64,000 nt of DNA from Butyrivibrio sp. VCB2006 (GTDB lineage Bacteria; Bacillota; Clostridia; Lachnospirales; Lachnospiraceae). Below the pieces are notes generated by a model. The model saw nothing but the letters and a program-made list of their open reading frames with translations. It was not told where the DNA came from and did no database searches. Where the stretch lies: contig NZ_ATVX01000002.1 in assembly GCF_000420945.1 (NCBI RefSeq), positions 124,001 through 188,000 on the forward strand, read 5' to 3'. The translations under genes and the position numbers were made by a program. Positions 54,309 through 63,078 of the stretch are shown here, piece after piece (the first letter of the stretch is position 1; every line of letters starts with the position of its first letter).

Positions 54309-55244
54309 TTAGTTTGCGAACAAAGGTGTAGAAAGATATCTGTCACCTGAGTCTGGAAGAAGAACTACGATGTTCTTGCCCTTATTCTCTGGTCTTTCAG
54401 CAACAATAGTAGCTGCCTTAAGTGCTGCGCCTGATGAAATACCAACAAGGATTCCTTCAGAAACTGCAAACTTCTTGCCTTCTGCGAAAGCATCGTCATT
54501 CTCAATAGCGATTACTTCATCATAAACCTTGGTGTTAAGAGTATCTGGTACAAATCCTGCACCGATTCCCTGAATCTTATGAGCGCCTGCTGTTCCCTGT
54601 GAAAGAACCGGGCTGCTTGCTGGCTCAACTGCAATGATCTTAACATCAGGATTAACTTCTTTCAGGAATTCACCAACACCTGTGATTGTTCCGCCTGTAC
54701 CAACACCAGCGATGAAGATATCAACCTGTCCATCTGTCTGCTTCCAGATCTCTGGACCTGTGGTCTTTCTGTGGATCTCTGGGTTAGCTGGGTTAACGAA
54801 CTGTCCAAGAATTACAGCTCCCTCTATTTCTTTTTCAAGCTCTTCAGCCTTGGCAATTGCTCCCTTCATACCCTTGGCACCTTCTGTGAGAACGATCTCA
54901 GCGCCGTAAGCCTTAAGAAGATTTCTTCTCTCAACACTCATTGTATCTGGAAGTGTGAGGATTGCTTTGTAGCCCTTAGCTGCTGCAACTGCTGCAAGAC
55001 CGATTCCTGTATTTCCACTTGTTGGCTCAATGATTGTTGCTCCCGGTTTGATTCTGCCACTCTTCTCAGCATCCTCTATCATACTAAGTGCAACTCTGTC
55101 TTTTACTGAACCAGCTGGATTAAGATACTCGAGCTTGGCAAGGATGTTAGCATTTGTAACTCCTGCTGCCTTGCTATATCCGTTAAGTTTAAGAAGTGGT
55201 GTTCCCCCGATAAGTTCAAGTGCGCTCTGCTTGATGTCTGCCAT
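54309..55244 (-). CDS. cysK: Cysteine synthase A (O-acetylserine sulfhydrylase)
   Basis: CysK replaces the acetyl of O-acetylserine with sulfide to make cysteine. The 311-residue protein has the PLP lysine in [11 protein letters not shown], the substrate loop TSGNTGIG, and [13 protein letters not shown] for phosphate binding. The gene has GGAGG before ATG, an extended -10 promoter with repeats, and heads the sulfur region. The sequence fits the A isozyme. Confidence 0.95.
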   Translation of the reverse strand: MADIKQSALELIGGTPLLKLNGYSKAAGVTNANILAKLEYLNPAGSVKDRVALSMIEDAEKSGRIKPGATIIEPTSGNTGIGLAAVAAAKGYKAILTLPDTMSVERRNLLKAYGAEIVLTEGAKGMKGAIAKAEELEKEIEGAVILGQFVNPANPEIHRKTTGPEIWKQTDGQVDIFIAGVGTGGTITGVGEFLKEVNPDVKIIAVEPASSPVLSQGTAGAHKIQGIGAGFVPDTLNTKVYDEVIAIENDDAFAEGKKFAVSEGILVGISSGAALKAATIVAERPENKGKNIVVLLPDSGDRYLSTPLFAN

Positions 55245-55310
55245 GATGTATTTCCTCCGTTTTGTTTTATGATTTATGTTTTTTGTTTACGTGTTTGTTT
55301 TGATGTTTAA

Positions 55311-55339
55311 AATATAGCATAGCTTTTCGCATAGCAAAA
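55311..55339 (-). promoter_or_regulatory. Extended -10 promoter and direct repeats of cysK
   Basis: On the minus strand TGC-TATATT gives an extended -10 (TATATT at 55311-55316). The 7-mer GCATAGC is repeated at 55317-55323 and 55329-55335 (plus strand, 12-nt period), overlapping the promoter. It is a candidate operator of a sulfur regulator. Confidence 0.6.
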
Positions 55340-55383
55340 TTAAACAAACCTTATCGGGAGATATAAGTTTAGCTTAATACACC

Positions 55384-55419
55384 AAAAAAGAAAGCCCACC
55401 GCGATCCTGCGCAGCAAGC
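55384..55419 (-). terminator. Terminator of the chemoreceptor gene
   Basis: A 10-bp stem (55394-55403 with 55410-55419, four G-U pairs) is followed by UUUCUUUUUU on the minus strand, 41 nt past the stop codon. Confidence 0.85.
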
Positions 55420-55459
55420 CCTCTTTTATTAGCTATTCAATTAGGTAACAAATCCGGTA

Positions 55460-57505
55460 TTACTGAATTGTAAATCTCTGAAGGTTATCATTGATTGTAT
55501 CAACAGCCTCAGATACTGATGTGGCAGCTGTTGCAACCAGCTCTGATGAAGAAGCAACACCTTTGGCTGCCTCTGTAACTCTTTCAACGTTATCGGCAAT
55601 CTCCTGAGTGGAAGCAGACTGTTCCTCAGATACAGATGCCATGTTGGTAGCAACGTCGTTAACCTTCTCCATCTGCTCTGCCATAACAGAAAGAGTCTCA
55701 TTTGCTTCTGAAAGCTGACGAGTAATTTCTTCGAAAGTACTTGCAGCTGTATTTACTGACTCTGCACTTGCATTGATAAGTTGAGTATTAGACTCAGACT
55801 TCTGTGAGAGCTGTTGTACTCTGGCAGACATTTCCTTGATAATATCAGCAATCTGCTGCGTAGCATCAGCTGAGTTCTGGGCAAGCTGTCCAATCTCCTG
55901 GGCAACAACTGCAAAGCCCTTGCCGGCTTCTCCTGCTCTTGCTGCCTCAATACTAGCATTAAGAGAAAGAAGGTTTGTCTGGGAGGAAATAGAGTTGATA
56001 AGATCTACAATCTGATTGATCTTCTCTGCTGCCTCATCAACACTTGATACCGCATCGGCCATGTCTTTCATTGAATCTACAATATCATTCATTCCGCCTG
56101 CAACATTAGCCATATCCTGCTGACCTGAATCTGCCTTTGTAACCAGCTCATTCATAGTCTTTTCAATTTCCTGTTCCTTGTCTGTAACATTTGCTACAGT
56201 CTGGGCAAGAACAGTGGCATTCTCAGCTACTTCATTTACAGCCTTAGCCATATTCTCAATATTCTCACGAATCTGGGTCATGCTGGCTGACTGTTCATTC
56301 GCAGCACCCTCAAGGTCTTCTGCCGTAGTCTTGGAGGTCTGGGCGTCTCCGCGAAGTCTGCCGGAAACATCTTTAATTTCGCTAAGAGACGTTCTCATTC
56401 CATTTACAAAGTCTCCCATAGCGTTGTTCATATATGCAATCTCATCATTACCCTTTGAAGAGATATCAACTGTAAAGTCACCACCGGAAATCTTTTCGAT
56501 GTTATCTGTAAGACTTGTTACAGGATGTTTGATCATCTTCTTGAGGGCTGTATTCATTATGAAGATAACCGCCAAAACGGATATAATCGCAACAAATATA
56601 AGGATGATAACCAGCTTCTGAAGGGAAGCCAGTACTTCTACCTGTCTTGCATATACTATTACAAGCCAATCAGTTCCGCTAACACCTGAAGCCACGAAGT
56701 AGTACTTATCATTGCCAACCTTAAGTCCTGTTACCTCGTGTTCTTCCGCATCAATTTCTTTTGCAGCAAATTCACCAATTGCTGTAAGGAAAGCATTGTC
56801 GGCAAGTTCTGATATATTGCTTCCGCAAAGAGAAGGGTCATCCCTATATGAAAGGATCTGTCCCTGACTGGTAACCATCATAGCACCGCCGGTCTGATAC
56901 AGCTCAACCTTATTAAGACTCTCCTGAACACTGTTCAGCATAAGATCCGCTGCAAAAGCACCCTCTCTGCCATCAAGCAGCTGAACCTTACGCATAACTG
57001 ATGCACAAAGCTCTCCTGTTACTGAATCAAAATACGGAACATCATAGTAATAGAACCATTTATTGGTAAATGTCATAGCCTCTTTATACATGACATTATC
57101 CGTTACATTATCAATCACATATTCCGGAGCACTGGGATAAAGGAAAGTCTCATCATTAAGCATCATGTAGGCACCTGTTGGGATGAGATTATATCTTCCT
57201 ACAGTTCCTGTAAGGTATTCCATCAGCTTGGCATTGCTACTATAATCATTTTGCTCAACCGCATCAGCAACACCATTAAGGTAATAGAAGGTTGCTGTCA
57301 GATCTTTGTTAACCTTACTTGCATCAGCATCTACCTGATTTTCAAGAGATGTATAAATCAAATCCTTGATCATGGTAAAGCCAAGCGCAAAAGTTACACC
57401 CTCTGCCAACAGAATAGTAACAAGCAGCATAGCTACAAACAAAAGTGACAGTTTGGTGCTAATTGCTTTTTGTGAACCACCTTTTTTGCCTGATTTAGCG
57501 CCCAT
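55460..57505 (-). CDS. Methyl-accepting chemotaxis protein, dCache sensor
   Basis: This 681-residue transducer has a cytosolic basic N-terminus, transmembrane helix 1 (about 15-43), an extracytoplasmic dCache-like ligand domain to about residue 295, helix 2 (about 300-320), a HAMP domain ([17 protein letters not shown]), and the MCP signalling domain with the conserved hairpin tip [20 protein letters not shown]. It binds a small ligand outside and controls CheA, giving chemotaxis. The ATG at 57505 follows AAGGAGG. The first 42 codons of a longer frame lack a ribosome site. The ligand is unknown. Confidence 0.93.
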   Translation of the reverse strand: MGAKSGKKGGSQKAISTKLSLLFVAMLLVTILLAEGVTFALGFTMIKDLIYTSLENQVDADASKVNKDLTATFYYLNGVADAVEQNDYSSNAKLMEYLTGTVGRYNLIPTGAYMMLNDETFLYPSAPEYVIDNVTDNVMYKEAMTFTNKWFYYYDVPYFDSVTGELCASVMRKVQLLDGREGAFAADLMLNSVQESLNKVELYQTGGAMMVTSQGQILSYRDDPSLCGSNISELADNAFLTAIGEFAAKEIDAEEHEVTGLKVGNDKYYFVASGVSGTDWLVIVYARQVEVLASLQKLVIILIFVAIISVLAVIFIMNTALKKMIKHPVTSLTDNIEKISGGDFTVDISSKGNDEIAYMNNAMGDFVNGMRTSLSEIKDVSGRLRGDAQTSKTTAEDLEGAANEQSASMTQIRENIENMAKAVNEVAENATVLAQTVANVTDKEQEIEKTMNELVTKADSGQQDMANVAGGMNDIVDSMKDMADAVSSVDEAAEKINQIVDLINSISSQTNLLSLNASIEAARAGEAGKGFAVVAQEIGQLAQNSADATQQIADIIKEMSARVQQLSQKSESNTQLINASAESVNTAASTFEEITRQLSEANETLSVMAEQMEKVNDVATNMASVSEEQSASTQEIADNVERVTEAAKGVASSSELVATAATSVSEAVDTINDNLQRFTIQ

Positions 57506-57651
57506 AGAACCCTCCTTGAATTTATATAGAATTACGAATAATTGGTCACGATATAACATCGTAAAATCAGTATACAAAAGAAATCTAAACATCACGTAAA
57601 CATTCTGTTTTAAAACAATAAAAAAATGCAAAAGCGTTTGTTATGTGACAT

Positions 57652-57685
57652 AAAAAACACGGATAGCCCGTTTTAGGCTATCCGT
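57652..57685 (-). terminator. Terminator of the GH13 amylase gene
   Basis: A perfect 10-bp stem ACGGATAGCC/GGCTATCCGT with a 7-nt loop is followed by GTTTTTTA on the minus strand. Confidence 0.9.
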
Positions 57686-57698
57686 ATCATGAAATTCT

Positions 57699-60600
57699 TT
57701 ATCCTTCTATGAGCACACCATTATTATCAAAGGTATACTTATGAAACCATCTTGTGATTGTTGTCCCCTTTACCATATGTCCTTCACTGTCAAAATAGTG
57801 TCGGCCATCTTCTAAGTCTACGAAATCACTTTTTACCACGGCACCATTCTTGTTCAGGTAGAATGTATAACCATCCACATCTACTAATCTGTCAAACTGC
57901 TGAACTCCCAGCTCATCAAAGTAGTATACAGTTCCCCACTTTGTCATAAAGCCTGTTACCATATGGCCATTTCCATCAAAATAATATCTGTTGCCTTCAT
58001 AAGTAACATAGTTCTGCTTAATAACCGCGCCTTTAGCATTCACATAGTACTTATAGCCGTCTTCATAATCAAAAATCTTATCTGTAAGCAGTTTTCCATC
58101 AGCCTGGAAGAAATATACAGTTCCCCATTTTGTCATGAAGCCCGTTACCATATGACCATTTCCATCAAAATAGTACTTACCGTCCTCTGTAGTGACATAA
58201 TCACTCTTGACCATAGCACCATTTTCTTTGAAGTAATATGTCTCACCTTGGTATTCAAGCATTCCTGAGTACTTAGAGCCATCTTCCAGTACATAATAGG
58301 TTGTACCCCACTTTGTAGTGAGTTTACCTTCAGGTGTCTTGGGCTGTTCTGGCTGTTCTGGCTGTTCCGGCTCATCTGGCTCATCTGGTTCATCCTGGTT
58401 AATACCAAGGAATTCGTAGACTGCCTCTTTGCTATCGAAGCTATCTCTGCTGCTAAATGTGAAGTAGTTCTTATCACTTGTTATGTTCTTGTTGTCATCA
58501 AGCTGAGTACCATTACCATTGTTGAAAATATATGTAAGAGTACCTGTTTCAAGAGCCTTGGTAGGAACTTCTGCCTTAACCCAGTTAGCATCTTCATCTG
58601 CTGTCATAAGCTTACCTGGCCAAGCTCCGGTAAGGTTATTGTATTCACCGTTTTCTCCGCCAAATACATAGAGATAAACATTTTTCCAATTAGCATCTTC
58701 AGCCATTTCATTATAGAAATAAACTGTAGTATAGATTACTTCCTCAGCACCTGCTATAGCAGCAAGAGCTTCCTTCTTGGAGCCATATACCTGGTAAGTA
58801 TAACCATTGTAAAGGAAGAACCTATGCTTCATATCAGAAACCTTCATATCAGGAGTCTGTTTTCCATTATTTCCATTGTTGAAAATAATGTTCATATCAT
58901 CGCTTGCAGCAGCAGGAAGAACTACGCTGTACCATCCATCTTCGTCCGCAGTTAGCTCTTTTCCTGGCCACTCGCCCATTGATGTCGCGCCCCAAGTATA
59001 TACGCAGACCTTATCCCAGCCTTCTGTGTTATAGAAATATGCTGTTGTAAAGGAACCTGATACTCCAAGAGCTTCTTCAGCAGCCTCTTTACTAGCAAAT
59101 CTCTTGACTACAAGCTGACCATTAGAATTTTCTGCATCAACTGTGCAGAAAACATCTTCTGTTTCTGGAGAAATTCCCTCGATATTAACAGTCTGAATAC
59201 CTGTGCCGTTGTTGAAGATAATGTTAAATGTTGGAACCTTGGCAGTTGTCTTAACATCCGCTCTCCACCAGCCGGATCCCTCGTTGAGGGCAGGTGCTCC
59301 AGGCCATCCGCCAAAGAGCTGCTCTCCACCATCAAGCCATCCGTATGCATATACAGTATCCCAATTCTCTGTGTTAAAGAAATATACACTGTAAGTATTT
59401 ATTCCAAGGCTTCCCTCAGCGTCTGCCTTAGAATAATAGAGATTATCGCTTTCTGGTGTTACAAAGGTTCCGCTGCCTTGTGTTATTACATACTCAGGTG
59501 ATACCTTGCTGCCATCAGCATTTTCAAACCTGATAGTAAACTCATCATCAAGTACTGTTACCTGGAACCATCCATCGTTCTCATTAGTTGTGCTAAGTGT
59601 ATCAGCATCATTATCTACTCTTGCTACTACGCTGTCCCAGTTCTCGTAATTGTAGAAGGATACTACTGTTCCTGTTCCTTCAAGCTTCTCGGAAAGAACT
59701 ACAACTCCCTCTCCTGCAATAGTTCCGCTTATAATTCCATCTTTTACAAGAAATACTGCATCGCTTCCCTCAACCTGATCAGGATAGATACCATCTGAAA
59801 GGTGAGTTTCTGCATTGATAGTTGTTCTGTTCTGGGCTGCATTTACGATAACTGCGCCTTCTACTGTGTCGTCATATCTTTCTATCATGATAGTCTGAAG
59901 ACCGTTAGGATTTGAAAGATACTCGTTTGCTTCTCCCATTTTCTCGCGGAAAAGATTTACAGCCTTTACTTCAGGTGCCTTATAAATTGGGCTTCCTGCC
60001 TCTCCAATAAGGTTATCACCGTACGGATTTTCTTTGGATGAATTATTGGGCCTACTAAAGAAAAGTGGTGTTCCATCATCTCTTGCTGCGATAATAGACC
60101 ATCCCATGATGACCATGTCGTCATCAATTGACTTCCAGCAGCTCTCTGAATCATTCATGTAGTTGTCATGTGACTCAACCCATGTAACGAGTCTTTCTGT
60201 GTCAGCTTTATAAGTTGATCCAAAGCCTGTGTCATCATAAATCTGATAATCAAGAATTCTGTCTACAGAAAGGTTTCCGCTTGAAAGTGCTGAACGAATG
60301 CTAGAACCATAGTTACTTGCTGTTGTTCCGCCAATATACTGCTGATAAGCTGCAAGTCTGTCGTTGGTTCCCTGGAGAACCTCTCCGTATACAAAGAGAT
60401 CGTCATAGCTCTTGGTTCCGACTTCTTCTGAGTACTCGTTAAGAGCATCTCTCATATTGGTGTAGAAATTGTTTCTGCCTGCATCTGCATAGTCTGATGG
60501 AACCGGATCATCAGGAAGTGAAATGTGCTTGGCAGTATCAATTCTGAATCCATCTGCTCCAAGATATACGCAGTCCTTGAGGAACTCGTAGAAATACTGC

Positions 60601-61478
60601 TGGAATCCGGCATTTTCTGTATCTACATCGTAAAGGCCACCCATTGCATAGTAAGTAAGCTCTACTCTGTCTGTATATCCGCCGCCGGTCTTACCTGTAG
60701 TATGGTAAAGAGCATCCTCGCCGCCTGCTGCCTCCTTAAGAGCCTTGGATACATTAGCAAGTGATGGTGTTGTGTGGTTTGGAAGGATATCTACAATAAT
60801 AGCAATTCCGTACTCATCAGCAACATCGCACATGTGCTTAAACTCATCACGGCTTCCAAGCTGATAGTTACCAATTACCCAGTCAGTTGGCTGGTAGTGG
60901 TAATACCACATTCCGTCAGGGCCGTGAAGATTCATTCCAGGATTAGTAGAAAGACATTCATTGATAGGAGACGTCTGAACCGCAGTATATCCGGCATCTG
61001 CAATGTCTGCCATGTTCTCTGCGATAGTATTAAAGCTCCAGCAGAAAGCATGGAGAATGGCTCCATCATGAATATTATCTCTTGTGACAAGGCTGTTATC
61101 TGCAGCCTTCTGCTCTCTTGGAGCAAGATTTGTAGCTGATACCACATCAGCTAATTTTACAGTATATTCTTCTGTCTCAGATTCAGCAGTTGCACTATTT
61201 TCTTCTGTAGCTTCCTCTGATGCTTCTTCTGTAGCATCCACTGATGTTTCTTTTGTTGCTTCTACAGACACTTCCTCTGAAGAAGTTTCAGATGCCGCTT
61301 CTACAGCCTCGTCAGTTTCTTCATCAAGTACGTCTGTACTCTCTTCTTCCTGAACAATCAAAAGATTGTCGTTTTCCATAGCCTGAACTCCGGTAACGTT
61401 TCCAAAAGAGCTCAAAAAAATAGACAAGCTAAGACTTGTCGCAGATAATAATCTGCCCCACAATTTTCCCCTTTTCAT
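57699..61478 (-). CDS. Secreted GH13 alpha-amylase with CBM26-type modules and cell-wall-binding repeats
   Basis: This 1259-residue enzyme has a signal peptide (about 1-33), an acidic Ser/Thr/Glu linker (45-105), a GH13 catalytic barrel (130-about 560; nucleophile Asp314 in FRIDTAKH, acid/base Glu366 in YGEVLQG, third acid Asp438 in ESHDN), then one divergent and three clear CBM26-like starch-binding modules (blocks FFNTENWDTVYAY, FYNTEGWDKVCVY and FYNE...NWKNVYLY). A DEPDEPEQPEQP linker leads to about six glucan/choline-type wall-binding repeats (GKYYFDGNGHMVTGF and similar). It degrades starch at the cell surface. Its promoter carries a repressor-type operator. Confidence 0.93.
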   Translation of the reverse strand: MKRGKLWGRLLSATSLSLSIFLSSFGNVTGVQAMENDNLLIVQEEESTDVLDEETDEAVEAASETSSEEVSVEATKETSVDATEEASEEATEENSATAESETEEYTVKLADVVSATNLAPREQKAADNSLVTRDNIHDGAILHAFCWSFNTIAENMADIADAGYTAVQTSPINECLSTNPGMNLHGPDGMWYYHYQPTDWVIGNYQLGSRDEFKHMCDVADEYGIAIIVDILPNHTTPSLANVSKALKEAAGGEDALYHTTGKTGGGYTDRVELTYYAMGGLYDVDTENAGFQQYFYEFLKDCVYLGADGFRIDTAKHISLPDDPVPSDYADAGRNNFYTNMRDALNEYSEEVGTKSYDDLFVYGEVLQGTNDRLAAYQQYIGGTTASNYGSSIRSALSSGNLSVDRILDYQIYDDTGFGSTYKADTERLVTWVESHDNYMNDSESCWKSIDDDMVIMGWSIIAARDDGTPLFFSRPNNSSKENPYGDNLIGEAGSPIYKAPEVKAVNLFREKMGEANEYLSNPNGLQTIMIERYDDTVEGAVIVNAAQNRTTINAETHLSDGIYPDQVEGSDAVFLVKDGIISGTIAGEGVVVLSEKLEGTGTVVSFYNYENWDSVVARVDNDADTLSTTNENDGWFQVTVLDDEFTIRFENADGSKVSPEYVITQGSGTFVTPESDNLYYSKADAEGSLGINTYSVYFFNTENWDTVYAYGWLDGGEQLFGGWPGAPALNEGSGWWRADVKTTAKVPTFNIIFNNGTGIQTVNIEGISPETEDVFCTVDAENSNGQLVVKRFASKEAAEEALGVSGSFTTAYFYNTEGWDKVCVYTWGATSMGEWPGKELTADEDGWYSVVLPAAASDDMNIIFNNGNNGKQTPDMKVSDMKHRFFLYNGYTYQVYGSKKEALAAIAGAEEVIYTTVYFYNEMAEDANWKNVYLYVFGGENGEYNNLTGAWPGKLMTADEDANWVKAEVPTKALETGTLTYIFNNGNGTQLDDNKNITSDKNYFTFSSRDSFDSKEAVYEFLGINQDEPDEPDEPEQPEQPEQPKTPEGKLTTKWGTTYYVLEDGSKYSGMLEYQGETYYFKENGAMVKSDYVTTEDGKYYFDGNGHMVTGFMTKWGTVYFFQADGKLLTDKIFDYEDGYKYYVNAKGAVIKQNYVTYEGNRYYFDGNGHMVTGFMTKWGTVYYFDELGVQQFDRLVDVDGYTFYLNKNGAVVKSDFVDLEDGRHYFDSEGHMVKGTTITRWFHKYTFDNNGVLIEG
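57716..58290 (-). repeat. Tandem cell-wall-binding repeats of the amylase
   Basis: Each unit is about 20 residues, of the form W.T.YYF..DG...G, with closely similar DNA for GKYYFDGNGHMVTGF and RYYFDGNGHMVTGF near 57940-58000 and 58140-58190. They should bind the wall or surface polysaccharide and tether the enzyme. Confidence 0.8.
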
Positions 61479-61566
61479 ACAACCTCCAAATCAAGTGTAG
61501 TACTGATTTTGGCAGCTGATCAGCCGCCTGACAATAGTTACTTTTTTTGCTAATAATCAAATTAGC

Positions 61567-61621
61567 GTTAACCGATTAACTGTGATAATTTGATTATAAA
61601 ATTCATAGATAATACCGTCAA
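61567..61621 (-). promoter_or_regulatory. Promoter and LacI-type operator of the amylase gene
   Basis: On the minus strand TTGACG (61616-61621), 17 nt, TATAAT (61593-61598). Just downstream the imperfect palindrome GTTAACCGATTAAC (61567-61580; central CG) matches LacI/MalR-family operators and would block the transcript start. Confidence 0.8.
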
Positions 61622-61644
61622 TTGTTCAAAGTTTTATATTTTTC

Positions 61645-61656
61645 GGAAACGTTTTT
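61645..61656. promoter_or_regulatory. Possible catabolite-response (cre-like) site
   Basis: GGAAACGTTTTT has a central AAACGTTT palindrome, upstream of the amylase -35. It only partly fits the cre consensus, so the call is weak. Confidence 0.3.
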
Positions 61657-61684
61657 GTAGGATTTGCATAGTAAACCCATAACC

Positions 61685-61722
61685 AAAAATCAGCTACGAT
61701 CTCCAAACGAGATTGTAGCTGA
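61685..61722 (-). terminator. Terminator of queA
   Basis: The stem TCAGCTAC and GTAGCTGA extended inward by ATCT/AGAT after one mismatch is followed by TTTTTGG on the minus strand, 15 nt beyond the stop. Confidence 0.88.
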
Positions 61723-61736
61723 CTAATAATCTTATA

Positions 61737-62786
61737 TTAAATAAACAGGCAGGCATCACCAAAGGAGAAGAATCTGTATCTTTCCTTGATGGCCTCTTCA
61801 TAAGCATTAAGAACATGCTCTCTTCCGGCAAAAGCTGAAACCAGCATAACAAGTGTTGACTCCGGAAGATGGAAATTTGTAATAAGTCCGTCCATAAGTT
61901 TGAACTTATATCCCGGATAAATAAAGATAGAAGTGTCTCCGCTGCTTGCAGAAAGCTTACCATCTTCACTTGCTGCGCTCTCAATAGTTCTGCAGCTTGT
62001 TGTTCCAACGCAGATAACTCTGTGGCCTGACTCCTTGGCCTTATTGATCTTATCTGCAGCTTCCTGGGTTACCTGATACCACTCAGTGTGCATGTGGTGC
62101 TCTTTTACGTTAGTTACCTTAACAGGTCTGAAGGTTCCAAGACCTACATGAAGAGTAACAAAGGCCATGTCAATGCCCTTTTCTTTTATCTTTTCAAGAA
62201 GCTCATCAGTAAAGTGAAGTCCTGCTGTTGGCGCTGCTGCCGAGCCTTCAAACTTCGCATATACTGTCTGATACATGTTCTTGTCCTGAAGCTTGTGAGT
62301 AATATATGGAGGAAGTGGCATCTCTCCGAGTCTGTCCAGAACCTCTTCCCAGATTCCATCGTAGTAGAACTTAACAAGGCGGTTACCCTCATCTACTATG
62401 TCAAGGATCTCAGCCTTAAGTATTCCGTCTCCAAAAGAAACCCTTGCTCCGGGTCTGAGCTTTTTGCCGGGCTTAACCAAAGTCTCCCATACATCTGCTT
62501 CTTTTCTCTTAAGAAGAAGGATTTCTACTGCAGCTCCTGTTTCTTCCTTGACTCCAAGGAGTCTGGCCGGAATAACCTTGGTGTTATTAAGGACAAGGCA
62601 ATCACCGGGCTCAAGGTAGTTTATCACCTCATTAAATACATGGTGCTCAACCTTGCCGGTCTCTTTGTCCATATATAAAAGTCTGCACTCATCTCTTTTG
62701 GCCATTGGATCCTGAGCTATAAGCTCCTGTGGAAGGTCAAAAAAGTAATCTGCTGTTGAAAGTCCTATTTCTCTGTTCTCACTCAT
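61737..62786 (-). CDS. queA: tRNA preQ1(34) S-adenosylmethionine ribosyltransferase-isomerase
   Basis: QueA transfers the ribosyl part of SAM onto preQ1 at tRNA position 34 to make epoxyqueuosine. The 349-residue length is usual. Seen: [15 protein letters not shown] at the N-terminus, [19 protein letters not shown], and PTAGLHFT. It is monocistronic, flanked by terminators on both sides. Confidence 0.95.
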   Translation of the reverse strand: MSENREIGLSTADYFFDLPQELIAQDPMAKRDECRLLYMDKETGKVEHHVFNEVINYLEPGDCLVLNNTKVIPARLLGVKEETGAAVEILLLKRKEADVWETLVKPGKKLRPGARVSFGDGILKAEILDIVDEGNRLVKFYYDGIWEEVLDRLGEMPLPPYITHKLQDKNMYQTVYAKFEGSAAAPTAGLHFTDELLEKIKEKGIDMAFVTLHVGLGTFRPVKVTNVKEHHMHTEWYQVTQEAADKINKAKESGHRVICVGTTSCRTIESAASEDGKLSASSGDTSIFIYPGYKFKLMDGLITNFHLPESTLVMLVSAFAGREHVLNAYEEAIKERYRFFSFGDACLFI

Positions 62787-62807
62787 TTTCTCATCCTATC
62801 TAAACAT

Positions 62808-62852
62808 AAAAAACTGTTATACCCTTTTACGCGAAAAAGAGTATAACAGTTT
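62808..62852 (-). terminator. Terminator after the 58-aa gene
   Basis: On the minus strand AACTGTTATAC pairs with GTATAACAGTT. An inner CTTTT/AAAAG stem around TCGCG extends it, and TTTTTT follows. It stops transcription before queA. Confidence 0.9.
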
Positions 62853-62858
62853 AGTATT

Positions 62859-63035
62859 TTACTTTTTATCAGCGATTATTGCAAGAGTGTGTGAAATGTC
62901 ATTAAGTGTCTGGGTCATATTCTGAATCATAAGCTCCATCTTAGTCTGATCATCCATGTCACCCTTTTTAAATCTCTCCTGCATCTCCTTTATTCTTTGC
63001 TGCTGAAGATTGGTTACCTCTGAAACTCTGCTCAT
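62859..63035 (-). CDS. Small hydrophilic coiled-coil protein (58 aa), unknown
   Basis: This 58-residue protein, too short for routine listing, runs from ATG 63035 (GGAGAAATAAT upstream) to TAA at 62859-62861. It begins MSRVSEVTNLQQQRIKEM and ends SHTLAIIADKK. It is predicted to be helical, with charged heptads, and has no signal peptide. A strong terminator follows at once. I do not recognise it. It is 44 nt after the VanX-like gene, so may be co-transcribed. Confidence 0.7.
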   Translation of the reverse strand: MSRVSEVTNLQQQRIKEMQERFKKGDMDDQTKMELMIQNMTQTLNDISHTLAIIADKK

Positions 63036-63078
63036 ATTATTTCTCCTTTCCGCTCTTTATATCAGTCTGATTTATCTC

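Noticed and set aside
57716..58290. Repeats considered as a CRISPR array
   Set aside because: They are in-frame protein repeats with variable spacing and no conserved repeat-spacer layout.
62088..62678. 196-codon plus-strand frame
   Set aside because: It is antisense to queA, which is highly conserved, so this is a shadow frame.
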